Below, piece by piece: positions 6,663 to 14,044 of a DNA stretch of 34,937 nucleotides. The DNA is from Bacillota bacterium (GTDB lineage: Bacteria; Bacillota; Desulfitobacteriia; Desulfitobacteriales; JAJXUE01): positions 1-34,937 of the forward strand of contig JAJZPO010000025.1 in the NCBI GenBank assembly GCA_021811155.1, written 5' to 3'. How positions within the stretch are numbered: position 1 is the stretch's first letter; every line of letters begins with the position of its first letter. The notes under the pieces were generated by a model. The model was not told the origin of the DNA and made no database searches. It was given only the letters and a program-made list of their open reading frames with translations. The translations under genes were made by a program, and so were the position numbers.

Positions 6663-7224
6663 GTGGAAGGTTCTGGATACCAGGACAGAGTTTGAATCCC
6701 CCTTTATGAGCTTGATAGCTGACCATTGCACCCATCGGGAGAAGGACCTGGAGCATACGTTTTACCGCCTTAAGTTTAAGGACTGGGTAAATATTGTGCC
6801 AATAACCACTGACGGTCAGGTGGTTATGGTGCGCCAGCACCGCTGGGGCATAGGAGGAGAGACTCTGGAGATTCCCGGCGGCACCCTGGACTCCTTTGAT
6901 GAAGAGCCTTTGGCCGCGGTGCGAAGGGAGCTGGCGGAGGAAACAGGCTATGACAGCGAAGAGATAATCTACCTGGGCAAAGTAGAAGTAAATCCCGCCA
7001 TCCAGGATAACTTCTGCCATTTTTTTCTGGCCTTGGGAGCAACCAGACGAGGGGAACAGGAATTGGATTCTACTGAAGATATTAGCTTGCAGCTTGTTTC
7101 CCTTAAAGAAATAATCTCCATGATAAGCAGTGGCAAGATCCGTCATTCCCTGGCTATCCAAAGCCTCCTGTATGCGTTGCTGGGCCTGGGGGAGACTGGG
7201 AACTGGCCAAAACTGGAGCGTTAA
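6652..7224 (+). CDS. Nudix hydrolase, ADP-ribose pyrophosphatase type
   Basis: This 190-residue Nudix enzyme probably splits ADP-ribose or similar nucleoside diphosphate sugars into AMP and a sugar phosphate. The Nudix box spans about residues 76-100, with REL at 92-94, EE at 96-97 and G99. Compared with the standard spacing there is one extra residue between the first glycine and the first glutamate. The upstream part (IVPITTDGQVVMVRQHR near 48-63 and ETLEIPGG near 70-77) is typical of the ADP-ribose pyrophosphatase branch. It starts inside the remnant ORF and is served by the promoter at 6472. From 7225 to 7406 I see no convincing gene. Confidence 0.9.
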   Translation: MENKWKVLDTRTEFESPFMSLIADHCTHREKDLEHTFYRLKFKDWVNIVPITTDGQVVMVRQHRWGIGGETLEIPGGTLDSFDEEPLAAVRRELAEETGYDSEEIIYLGKVEVNPAIQDNFCHFFLALGATRRGEQELDSTEDISLQLVSLKEIISMISSGKIRHSLAIQSLLYALLGLGETGNWPKLER

Positions 7225-7406
7225 CCGGTGTACAGAAAAACTATTGCTAGGAATACAGCCCAATTCGCTGGAATGGGGCTGCCGGCTTTCCCGGGAGGTC
7301 CTTGCTAAGATGCCGGAAGCGCTGGAAATGGTGCTCCGCCAGTTGGGTGAGTGGGGCAAGCCAATCCCCCATCTCGAAGGAGCTGAAGCGAGTCCGCTGC
7401 CGGCAT

Positions 7407-7643
7407 TCAGTGTACCGCATTGGACATGGTGATTACCATGCTGATTTCGCCGGAGTTTTTTGCCTGTTCATAAAGTTGTTTGATACCTGCCCATACCTGC
7501 TCATCAGTGCCGTGGATGTGGGTGCTTAAAGAGCCCACCTTATACTCGATGTTTTGCCCGGTCAGGCTCTGGATAGCGTTGTTAATCACCTGGTTGGGGT
7601 TATTGGTCTTCTGTGGGTAGAGAGAAACTTCGGCACATAACAT
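7407..7643 (-). CDS. Thiamine-binding protein, MTH1187/YkoF type
   Basis: This small 78-residue protein is of the DUF77 / MTH1187 family, related to the YkoF thiamine-binding fold. It begins MLCAEVSLYPQKT and contains a GSLSTHIHGTDEQVW segment and a final strand ISMVITMSNAV, all fitting the family's ferredoxin-like fold. Members bind thiamine or a related hydroxymethylpyrimidine. ATG 7643 is chosen because AAAGGAGG lies about eight bases upstream; the frame is open for another 64 codons but without family likeness. It is a single gene, divergent from murI, and no thiamine genes or TPP riboswitch are seen nearby. Confidence 0.8.
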   Translation of the reverse strand: MLCAEVSLYPQKTNNPNQVINNAIQSLTGQNIEYKVGSLSTHIHGTDEQVWAGIKQLYEQAKNSGEISMVITMSNAVH

Positions 7644-7711
7644 CTGGGAAGCCTCCTTTGACAAATTGTTTGCATTAGTTAGGTTTCCCCCGGTTTCGGC
7701 GAAATTATTTG

Positions 7712-7737
7712 CTGCAATTTTTACCCGGAAATTGCAG
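7712..7737. promoter_or_regulatory. Perfect inverted repeat, possible operator
   Basis: CTGCAATTT (7712-7720) pairs perfectly with AAATTGCAG (7729-7737) across an eight-base spacer. It lies in the divergent region between the thiamine-binding-type gene and murI. No T-tract follows, so an operator or mRNA hairpin is more likely than a terminator. Confidence 0.45.
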
Positions 7738-7793
7738 TCCTGTTTTCGTGACCCGGCTCCAGGAGCAATAAAATATAGTGAGGGTTTGACCGC

Positions 7794-7822
7794 TTGACCC
7801 GTTAAAACATGTCTAGTACAAT
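7794..7822 (+). promoter_or_regulatory. Sigma-A promoter for murI
   Basis: TTGACC (7794-7799) and TACAAT (7817-7822) are separated by 17 bases. The murI start lies 40 bases downstream. Confidence 0.75.
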
Positions 7823-7861
7823 GAAGCGGTGGCAAGACTAAGGCTTAAGAGGTGACCCGAA

Positions 7862-8659
7862 ATGTCTAATCCCGGCCCCATTGGAGTTTTCGATTCCGGT
7901 GTGGGCGGTTTGTCCATTTTAAAAGAAGTTCGCAAACTGCTGCCCAATGAAGACTTGCTGTATTTTGCCGATTCGGCTTACTGCCCTTACGGAGGCAGGC
8001 CAACCGAATTCATCCGGGAGAGAAGTCTGGCTATCGGCAGGTTTTTGAAGGCTCAGGGAGCCAAGGCCCTGGTGGTGGCGTGCAACACAGCGTCTGCGGC
8101 AGGGCTGGATACCCTGAGGCAGGAACTCCAGCTGCCTGTAGTTGGGGTGGAGCCGGCGGTTAAGCCTGCAGCGGCTCTAAGTAAAAAAGGTAAAGTCGGG
8201 GTGTTGGCCACCGGCGTTACTTTGGCGAGCGAACGCTTTAACTCCTTGCTGGACCGGTTTTGCGATGGTGTGGAAGTGATTACTCAACCTTGTCCCGGAC
8301 TGGTAGAGGTAATTGAAGAGGGCCGTTTTGCCGATGCCCGGCCGCTGTTGGAACGCTACCTGACCCCGCTCTTGCGCCAGGGGTCCACCAGTGTGGTTTT
8401 GGGCTGCACCCATTACCCGTTTCTTAGGCCTCTGGTTGAGGAAATGGCAGGCCCAGGAGTATCTGTCATCGACTCTGGCGAGGCGGTTGCCCGCCAGGTG
8501 GCCAGGCTCCTGTCTCTCTCATCCCTGGAAAATCCCGGCAGGAACATGGGGACGGAGGTATTTTACACCAGCGGGGACGCGGAGGCTGTGGGCAAGGTCA
8601 TTGGCCTGCTGTGGGCAAGTCCGGCTGCCCCAGTGGCTGGTATCGACCTGCCCGCTTGA
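7862..8659 (+). CDS. murI: Glutamate racemase
   Basis: This 265-residue enzyme converts L-glutamate to the D-glutamate needed for peptidoglycan. The two-cysteine, cofactor-free mechanism is visible: IGVFDSGVGGLS at the start (D11 for substrate binding), C74 in VVACNTASA, and C182 with H184 in LGCTHYPFL. The YCPYGGRP motif lies near residues 40-47. Length is normal for the family. A ribosome site (GAGGTG) and a good sigma-A promoter precede it. It stands alone; the next gene is the initiator tRNA with its own promoter. Confidence 0.97.
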   Translation: MSNPGPIGVFDSGVGGLSILKEVRKLLPNEDLLYFADSAYCPYGGRPTEFIRERSLAIGRFLKAQGAKALVVACNTASAAGLDTLRQELQLPVVGVEPAVKPAAALSKKGKVGVLATGVTLASERFNSLLDRFCDGVEVITQPCPGLVEVIEEGRFADARPLLERYLTPLLRQGSTSVVLGCTHYPFLRPLVEEMAGPGVSVIDSGEAVARQVARLLSLSSLENPGRNMGTEVFYTSGDAEAVGKVIGLLWASPAAPVAGIDLPA

Positions 8660-8699
8660 AATCTTTTACTTCAGGCCGCTAATTTCTGGCTAATTCCCC

Positions 8700-8728
8700 T
8701 TGACAACGGGCTGTAAAAAGTATACAAT
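8700..8728 (+). promoter_or_regulatory. Sigma-A promoter for tRNA
   Basis: TTGACA (8700-8705) and TACAAT (8723-8728) are 17 bases apart. The tRNA begins 26 bases after the -10 box. Confidence 0.8.
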
Positions 8729-8753
8729 TAATTTCGCAATACGAATTATTTAT

Positions 8754-8828
<75 letters not shown>

Positions 8829-8840
8829 AGCAATCTCACT

Positions 8841-8871
8841 GAGGTTTGGGCCCCCCGAACCTCGTTTTTTT
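8841..8871 (+). terminator. Terminator after tRNA-fMet
   Basis: GAGGTT pairs with AACCTC, with an inner GGG/CCC pairing. Seven T residues follow after one G. Confidence 0.88.
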
Positions 8872-8876
8872 GTGCC

Positions 8877-8901
8877 GGGTCCTGATGGAGGACCCTTTTT
8901 T
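8877..8901 (+). terminator. Second tandem terminator
   Basis: GGGTCCT (8877-8883) pairs with AGGACCC (8889-8895), followed by six T residues. It gives a double stop between the tRNA and the nuclease operon. From 8902 to 9025 no clear promoter was found. Confidence 0.85.
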
Positions 8902-9025
8902 GTTTGGGTTTAATGCTCTTGTTTTTGTATTGGGCCGGCAGTTCCGGCTTCCTCTGGAACAGGAATTCTTCTCATGGGTGTTGAACTTATCCAAGGTACT
9001 ATCTTTGTCAACGGAGCTTGTGCGA

Positions 9026-11008
9026 ATGAAAGTGTTTGTGGGACCGGTGGGTTCAGGCAAGACCTCCAGGCTTCTGGATGTCTACCACAGCCTGATCCAT
9101 CATGGAGGAAAAACGGAAGAAATCCTCGTTCTGGCGGTCAATGCCGCCTCTGTTTCCGATTGGCGGAGGAGGATTGACCTGCCTGTCGGCGGCAACTTGA
9201 ACATCTTTACTTATTTTGGCCTGGCCCAACGGGAAGTAATCACACACTGGCCGAAGCTCGATGCCCTGCTGCAAGAGGGCGGCAAGTGTCCGGAGCCGGT
9301 CTTTATGACGACAGAAACCGCTCATTACCTCATGGGCTTGCTGGTGGACAGATACCGGTCCGAAGGGTACTTTCCTGCCGTCCGGGCCACATCGCAGCAG
9401 ATAGCCATCCAACTCATAGATAATTTGAACCAGGCCGCCATCAACGGGCTCAGCCTGCGGGAGACGGGCCTCAGGCTGGGTACGCTGGCTGGAGATGACC
9501 GCGACAAAGCCAGAGCTTTTCGCGATGCCCTGGAATTGATGCAGCTTTTTCGGCGCAACTGCCTGGTGTCCCGCTGCCTGGATTACTCTTTGACCATAGA
9601 GCTGTTCAATACCCGCTTGCTGCCTGACCCAGCCTATGTTGAGTCAATTGGCTTGAAGTGGAAATATTTGCTGGCAGACAACCTGGAAGAGACTGTTCCG
9701 GCAGCGCAGGATCTGACTTTGAGGCTGATGGACACGGTACAAAAAGCCTATTTGGCGTACTGCCCCCAAGGGGGGTATGCTAGCTTTTTTGGCGCAGACA
9801 CTGCCGGGGCGGCAGAGCGCATAGTTGCCCGCTGCCAGGTGGAAGAACTCACAAATTCTTTTTCCAGCACGCCTGAGATTTCAGCTTATGCCTTGGCCTT
9901 GGCGCAACGGATCAGGGGGAGGGAAGCGGCGGAAGCGGGTAAGACTAATCTCATAAATGGGCAGGTAGATACCCAACTGCGCGGTGAGATGTTGACTGAA
10001 ACCGGCAAGCGGATCCTGGAGTTGATAGCCCAGGGTGTGGCGCCGGGGGACATCGCCGTGCTGGCGCCTGCGGTAGACAAGGTGATGGAGTTTAGCCTCG
10101 GCCGCTGCCTGGCCCAGAAAGGGGTCCCCCTGGTGAACCTGACCAGGGGCAAGCGCCTGCTGGATCAGCCCTTTGCACAGGCATTGATCAACCTGGCTCT
10201 TCTGGTTTATCCCGGATGGCGGCTGGAAGTGAACTTTTCGGGCCTGGTTCAGACCTTGAGTCTTCTGCTCAAACTGGACCCGGTGCGCAGCTCCTTGCTG
10301 GCAGAAAGCATTTTCCGGCACAAGTTGGAGCTGCCGGACCCTTCAGGCCTGCGCACGCGCTTGGGCTTTTATAACACAGAGCAATACCAGCTGCTGAAAA
10401 ATTGGCTGGAACAGCGCCGGCAGGAAAAACCCGGGCTGGATGTCCTGTTTCAACTGGCGTTTGGCGAGCTTTTAGCTCCGCTTCTGCCGGGGGAGTATGA
10501 CCTTCTGGCCTGCCGCCAGGTGATTGATTCCGTAAGCAAGTTTTACAAAGTAATGGGGCGGTATCCTGTCAGTGGAGAGTATGACCTGGACAGGGGCTTT
10601 CTGCACATGGTCCTGCGTGGGACTTTGGCGGCTGAGACCCTGTTCCGCCCGCCGGACAATACGGGCAAAGTAATCCTGGCAACTCCCTACACGTTTTTAC
10701 TCTCACCTTACATAAAACCGGTGAAATACCAGTTCTGGCTGGATGTGGCCGGGGAGCAGTGGCTGAGGGGGAATGCCAAGGAACTGACCAATCCTCATGT
10801 CCTGTCCCGGCATTGGGACAGGACATGGGATGACCGGAAAGACCAGGAGATACGCCTAAACAGGCTTGCAGGCATGGTACAGGGACTGTTAGGCAAATGC
10901 GCTGCGGGGCTGTATACCGCCTCCAGTTTCCTGAGCAGCCGCGGTTACGAACAGGACGGTCAACTGGCCCAGTGGCTGGAGGAGCAAGGGGTGAGCCGGA
11001 ATGATTAG
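9026..11008 (+). CDS. AddB-like P-loop subunit of helicase-nuclease
   Basis: This 660-residue protein begins with a P-loop, GPVGSGKT at residues 6-13. Its overall pattern is that of the helicase-like half of AddB: one good Walker A and otherwise poorly kept helicase motifs. A YLLADNLEETVP segment takes the place of Walker B. The C-terminal nuclease domain and the four-cysteine iron-sulfur site of true AddB are absent; a separate downstream gene supplies both. It overlaps the helicase gene by eight bases, so translation is coupled. In AddAB, AddB helps recognise the Chi sequence and carries a nuclease; here it probably keeps only a structural or Chi-binding role. The ATG at 9026 is chosen for GGAG nine bases upstream; the frame is open to 8846. 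Confidence 0.72.
   Translation: MKVFVGPVGSGKTSRLLDVYHSLIHHGGKTEEILVLAVNAASVSDWRRRIDLPVGGNLNIFTYFGLAQREVITHWPKLDALLQEGGKCPEPVFMTTETAHYLMGLLVDRYRSEGYFPAVRATSQQIAIQLIDNLNQAAINGLSLRETGLRLGTLAGDDRDKARAFRDALELMQLFRRNCLVSRCLDYSLTIELFNTRLLPDPAYVESIGLKWKYLLADNLEETVPAAQDLTLRLMDTVQKAYLAYCPQGGYASFFGADTAGAAERIVARCQVEELTNSFSSTPEISAYALALAQRIRGREAAEAGKTNLINGQVDTQLRGEMLTETGKRILELIAQGVAPGDIAVLAPAVDKVMEFSLGRCLAQKGVPLVNLTRGKRLLDQPFAQALINLALLVYPGWRLEVNFSGLVQTLSLLLKLDPVRSSLLAESIFRHKLELPDPSGLRTRLGFYNTEQYQLLKNWLEQRRQEKPGLDVLFQLAFGELLAPLLPGEYDLLACRQVIDSVSKFYKVMGRYPVSGEYDLDRGFLHMVLRGTLAAETLFRPPDNTGKVILATPYTFLLSPYIKPVKYQFWLDVAGEQWLRGNAKELTNPHVLSRHWDRTWDDRKDQEIRLNRLAGMVQGLLGKCAAGLYTASSFLSSRGYEQDGQLAQWLEEQGVSRND
10796..10827. 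repeat. Perfect 13-bp hairpin inside CDS
   Basis: CATGTCCTGTCCC (10796-10808) and GGGACAGGACATG (10815-10827) are exact inverted copies with a six-base loop. It lies entirely inside the AddB-like coding sequence, about 175 bases before the helicase start. Confidence 0.6.
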
Positions 11009-13214
11009 CCTTAGGCCAGGCCAGGAGGAAGTGGCTGCATACAGGGGAGGCCTCTTGGCTGTACCGGCGGTTCCGGGGGCAGGGAAAACCACGGTCCTCG
11101 CTCACCTGGCCTCGGAACTTATTGCCGAAGAAAGAACAAAACCCGGAAAAATCCTGATCGTGACTGCGATGAATTCTGCGGTGGCAAATTTTCGCTCCCG
11201 CATTGCCGCCTGCCTGGAAGAAAGGGGAATGGCCCGCAACAAGGGCTATGAGGTCAAAACCCTGCACTCCCTGGCCATGGCCATTCTGAAAGAAAAGCCT
11301 GAGTTTCTGCTGATTAATGAAGGGTTCCAGGTTCTGGACGAGGCGGCCCAAACTGAAATCGTACGGGATGTGTCTGCGCGCTGGCTGAGTGCTGACCCTA
11401 AGCGCTGGCAGACCCCATTGAAACGGAACCGTGAAGGAAGCTGGCAGCAGCGGGCCCTGGGAAGCTGGCATGAGAGAGACCTGCCACAGTTCTTCAAGCA
11501 AGCCTTAAACTATATCAAGACCAGGGGCATAGACCCTGCCGGTGCAGGAGAACTCCTAAAACGCTTGGATGCTGGTTCTTACCTGGCATGGTCCCTGGAA
11601 ATCTATCTGGAATATGCCGCGGTGCTGCGGGCGCAGGGCTTGCTTGACTTTGATGACCTCATTGCCCAGGCGGTGCGCCTCTTGCAGGAGGACGAGGGGG
11701 TATTAGGTCGCCTGCAGCAGCGCTGGACCTATATTTTCGAGGACGAGGCCCAGGACTCCAACCCTCTGCAGGAGAAGATTTTGCACCTCCTGGCCAGCGG
11801 CAGGGGCAACATGGTGCGCGTAGGGGATTCAAACCAGGCCATATTGGGAACTTTCACCGCGGCCGAACCGGAGATTTTCCGCAGCTTTTGCGGCCGGGAA
11901 GATGTGCGGCTGCAGGAGATTCTCTGCTCCAGCCGCAGCACCCGCCAGGTCATCGACCTGGCAAATTACCTGGTGCAGTGGACCGGGAGGGACCACCCGG
12001 AGTTGAAGTGCCGCACGGCGCTGGAACAGCAGTATATCCACCCGGTGGCTGAGGGCGACCCTTACCCCAACCCGGAAGTTTCCGGTTATACCCTGGCTGT
12101 GAAAAGGTACCGCAGCAGGGACGAGGAGGTATCGGGTATAGCCCGGCTGGCCTGGCGTCAGGTCGAAAAAAACCCGGATTATACCCTGGCCATTTTGGTG
12201 CCCACCCGGATGATGCAGCAGGAAATCTCTGAAAAGCTGCGGAAATTGGGGGCGGCGTTTGAGGAAGTTGGGAAAGCCGGCGAAAACAGGACTGGCACAG
12301 TATTTGACATAAAAACTGTGCTGGACTACCTGGCCCAACCCCATAAAGTGGAGTACCTGATGCCGCTGTTCGAGCAGGTGCTCCTGGCAGGTGTGACGGA
12401 GGAAAGTACCAAGAGCCTGGCCCAACTTTTTGAACGCTATAAGCTGGAGGAAGTGCTTTATCCCGTAGGAGGAGTTTTTCCCTGGCTCGACCTGCCTGAT
12501 GAATTTTGGCAAGAGGATGTATACGCCAGCTTTGTCGCCGCCCTGGCCCGCCTCAGGGAATGGCTTCAGGCCAGCGTGAGCCTGCCGCCGGATGACCTGG
12601 TGCTTCTCCTGGCGGAGGATTTGGGCTTGGCAGAAGAGCAGATGGAAATTGCCAACAACCTTGCCCTGCTGATTCGGCAGCGGGTGGGGGAAAACCCGGC
12701 CTGGAAGCTGATTGACATTGCCCGCGACCTGCCGCGAATCGAAGACTCCCTGAAGCACTTTGCCCGGGTTGTTTATGATCAAAGGGGTTTTACGCCCCGG
12801 TCGGGCGTCATTACCCTGCTTACAGCCCATAAGGCGAAGGGCCTGGAATGGGATACGGTGTTCGTGCCCGGGGTTACGAGCGGAGAATACCCAGCCGGCA
12901 CGAATGATAAATTTCGCAGTGACCTGTGGTACTTGCAAGAGGATAAGCGGAATCCTCTGGCATTAATGAAGGCGGAATTGGACTTTGCGCTGGGCAGATC
13001 CCCTGCTGCAGACCCGGTTGAAACGGCTAAGCTGGCAGAGATTTCCGAACGGCTGCGGCTCTTGTATGTGGCTCTAACCAGGGCCAGAAAAAACCTCTTG
13101 CTGAGCTATCACGATCTGGATGCCTATGACAGGAAGCAGGGCCCGGCGCAGGCTCTGCTGGCCCTGCAAAACTTTATGGCAGGGGAGGCCTCTAAACATG
13201 GACAGCAGGCTTAA
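11001..13214 (+). CDS. UvrD/AddA-type superfamily 1 helicase
   Basis: This 737-residue DNA helicase has the full set of SF1A motifs: Walker A AVPGAGKTT (residues 23-31), Walker B DEAQD (248-252), motif III GDSNQ (275-279), motif V with TAHKAKGLEWDTVF near 605-620, and motif VI LLYVALTRARK near 687-697. There is no C-terminal nuclease domain, unlike AddA, so it is nearer to UvrD/PcrA in length. It overlaps the AddB-like gene by eight bases and the following PD-(D/E)XK gene by 17, which ties the three into one machine. The likely role is ATP-driven unwinding at double-strand breaks together with those partners. The start ATG lies in ATGATTAG, overlapping the previous stop. Confidence 0.9.
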   Translation: MISLRPGQEEVAAYRGGLLAVPAVPGAGKTTVLAHLASELIAEERTKPGKILIVTAMNSAVANFRSRIAACLEERGMARNKGYEVKTLHSLAMAILKEKPEFLLINEGFQVLDEAAQTEIVRDVSARWLSADPKRWQTPLKRNREGSWQQRALGSWHERDLPQFFKQALNYIKTRGIDPAGAGELLKRLDAGSYLAWSLEIYLEYAAVLRAQGLLDFDDLIAQAVRLLQEDEGVLGRLQQRWTYIFEDEAQDSNPLQEKILHLLASGRGNMVRVGDSNQAILGTFTAAEPEIFRSFCGREDVRLQEILCSSRSTRQVIDLANYLVQWTGRDHPELKCRTALEQQYIHPVAEGDPYPNPEVSGYTLAVKRYRSRDEEVSGIARLAWRQVEKNPDYTLAILVPTRMMQQEISEKLRKLGAAFEEVGKAGENRTGTVFDIKTVLDYLAQPHKVEYLMPLFEQVLLAGVTEESTKSLAQLFERYKLEEVLYPVGGVFPWLDLPDEFWQEDVYASFVAALARLREWLQASVSLPPDDLVLLLAEDLGLAEEQMEIANNLALLIRQRVGENPAWKLIDIARDLPRIEDSLKHFARVVYDQRGFTPRSGVITLLTAHKAKGLEWDTVFVPGVTSGEYPAGTNDKFRSDLWYLQEDKRNPLALMKAELDFALGRSPAADPVETAKLAEISERLRLLYVALTRARKNLLLSYHDLDAYDRKQGPAQALLALQNFMAGEASKHGQQA

Positions 13215-13998
13215 CGAACTGTTTTTCAGCCAGTCCGCGCTGGGAGCGTTCCTCAACTGCCAGCTTAAGTTCCGCCGCCGCTATCTGGACGGACTGTTCT
13301 GGCCCGGAAGCTGGGCTCTGGACGCCGCCGGCAGGGAGGCCCTGGAGCACGGACGCTTGTTCCACCTTCTGGCCCAGCGCTATTTCAGCAGCGGAGAGGA
13401 AAAAGATTATGGCCTGGTCCCGCTGCAGGACTGGTTCAGGCTTCTGAGGGAGTTCCGTTCCAATGACCCCTCCCTGGTTTTTCAGCCGGAGCAGGAGCTG
13501 CGGCTGAACAGCAGGGGGATGAAACTGATGGCCAAGTTTGACCTGCTGGCCTTTGCCCCTGACGGCAGAGTCCTGGTCTATGACTGGAAGACCAGCGATT
13601 CCGTGCCGAAACAAGAGTACTGCCGCAAGCATCTGCAGACTCTTGTCTACCGCTACGTGGTTTGCGCTGCAGGGGAAGCCTGTTCACCCTACGGCAAGGT
13701 TGAGCCGGAAGCGGTGAGCATGCTTTACTGGAACCCCCGGCACCCGGGGACACCGGTTGTGCTGCCTTATTCGCGCCGGCAATTCACCCAGGACGAAGAG
13801 TACCTGCGGAAGCTGGTTGGGGAAATTGTTACGCGTAATCCGGCTGAATTTTTCGCTACAACCGATGTCAAACGCTGCCGGCACTGTGAATATGCTGCGG
13901 TTTGCCTGGGTGAGCGGGCAGCCGAGGTGGACGTGGAAGAGGATGAAGACGATCTCAGCCTGGACTGGGACAGTATAGACGAAATCGCGCCGCTGTAA
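13198..13998 (+). CDS. PD-(D/E)XK nuclease with Fe-S site
   Basis: This 266-residue stand-alone nuclease of the RecB/AddB/Cas4 type keeps its catalytic residues: H56, D115 in KFDLLAF and D129-W-K131 in VYDWKTS. Four cysteines, C21 near the N-terminus and C227, C230 and C236 near the C-terminus, match the split four-cysteine layout that holds a 4Fe-4S cluster in AddB and Cas4. An acidic tail follows (EVDVEEDEDD). ATG 13198 has GGGGAGG upstream and lies 17 bases inside the helicase gene. No cas genes or CRISPR repeats are nearby, so a DNA end-processing role with the helicase is favoured over Cas4. Confidence 0.88.
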   Translation: MDSRLNELFFSQSALGAFLNCQLKFRRRYLDGLFWPGSWALDAAGREALEHGRLFHLLAQRYFSSGEEKDYGLVPLQDWFRLLREFRSNDPSLVFQPEQELRLNSRGMKLMAKFDLLAFAPDGRVLVYDWKTSDSVPKQEYCRKHLQTLVYRYVVCAAGEACSPYGKVEPEAVSMLYWNPRHPGTPVVLPYSRRQFTQDEEYLRKLVGEIVTRNPAEFFATTDVKRCRHCEYAAVCLGERAAEVDVEEDEDDLSLDWDSIDEIAPL

Positions 13999-14017
13999 CG
14001 GCGTTGGTCAATCCAGC

Positions 14018-14035
14018 GGCTTTGCAGGCAAAGCC
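14018..14035. repeat. Small hairpin before recJ
   Basis: GGCTTTG and CAAAGCC form a seven-base stem with a four-base loop, 10 bases before the first possible recJ start. There is no T-tract; it may be a leftover or a translation-modulating hairpin. Confidence 0.35.
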
Positions 14036-14044
14036 TTAGAGCGG

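Noticed and set aside
7302-7432. Short plus-strand ORF beginning MPEALEMVL behind the Nudix gene
   Set aside because: It has a possible ribosome site but no recognisable fold or family, and it ends inside the converging thiamine-binding-type gene.
10569-11501. Minus-strand ORF of 310 residues
   Set aside because: It overlaps the ends of two convincing genes on the other strand and has no family pattern.
11829-12938. Long minus-strand ORF of 369 residues
   Set aside because: It lies opposite the helicase gene, whose SF1 motifs are unmistakable; high GC content leaves the opposite frame open.
13198-13998. Cas4 of a CRISPR system
   Set aside because: The Fe-S nuclease pattern is shared with AddB, no cas genes or CRISPR repeats are near, and it overlaps a helicase gene.
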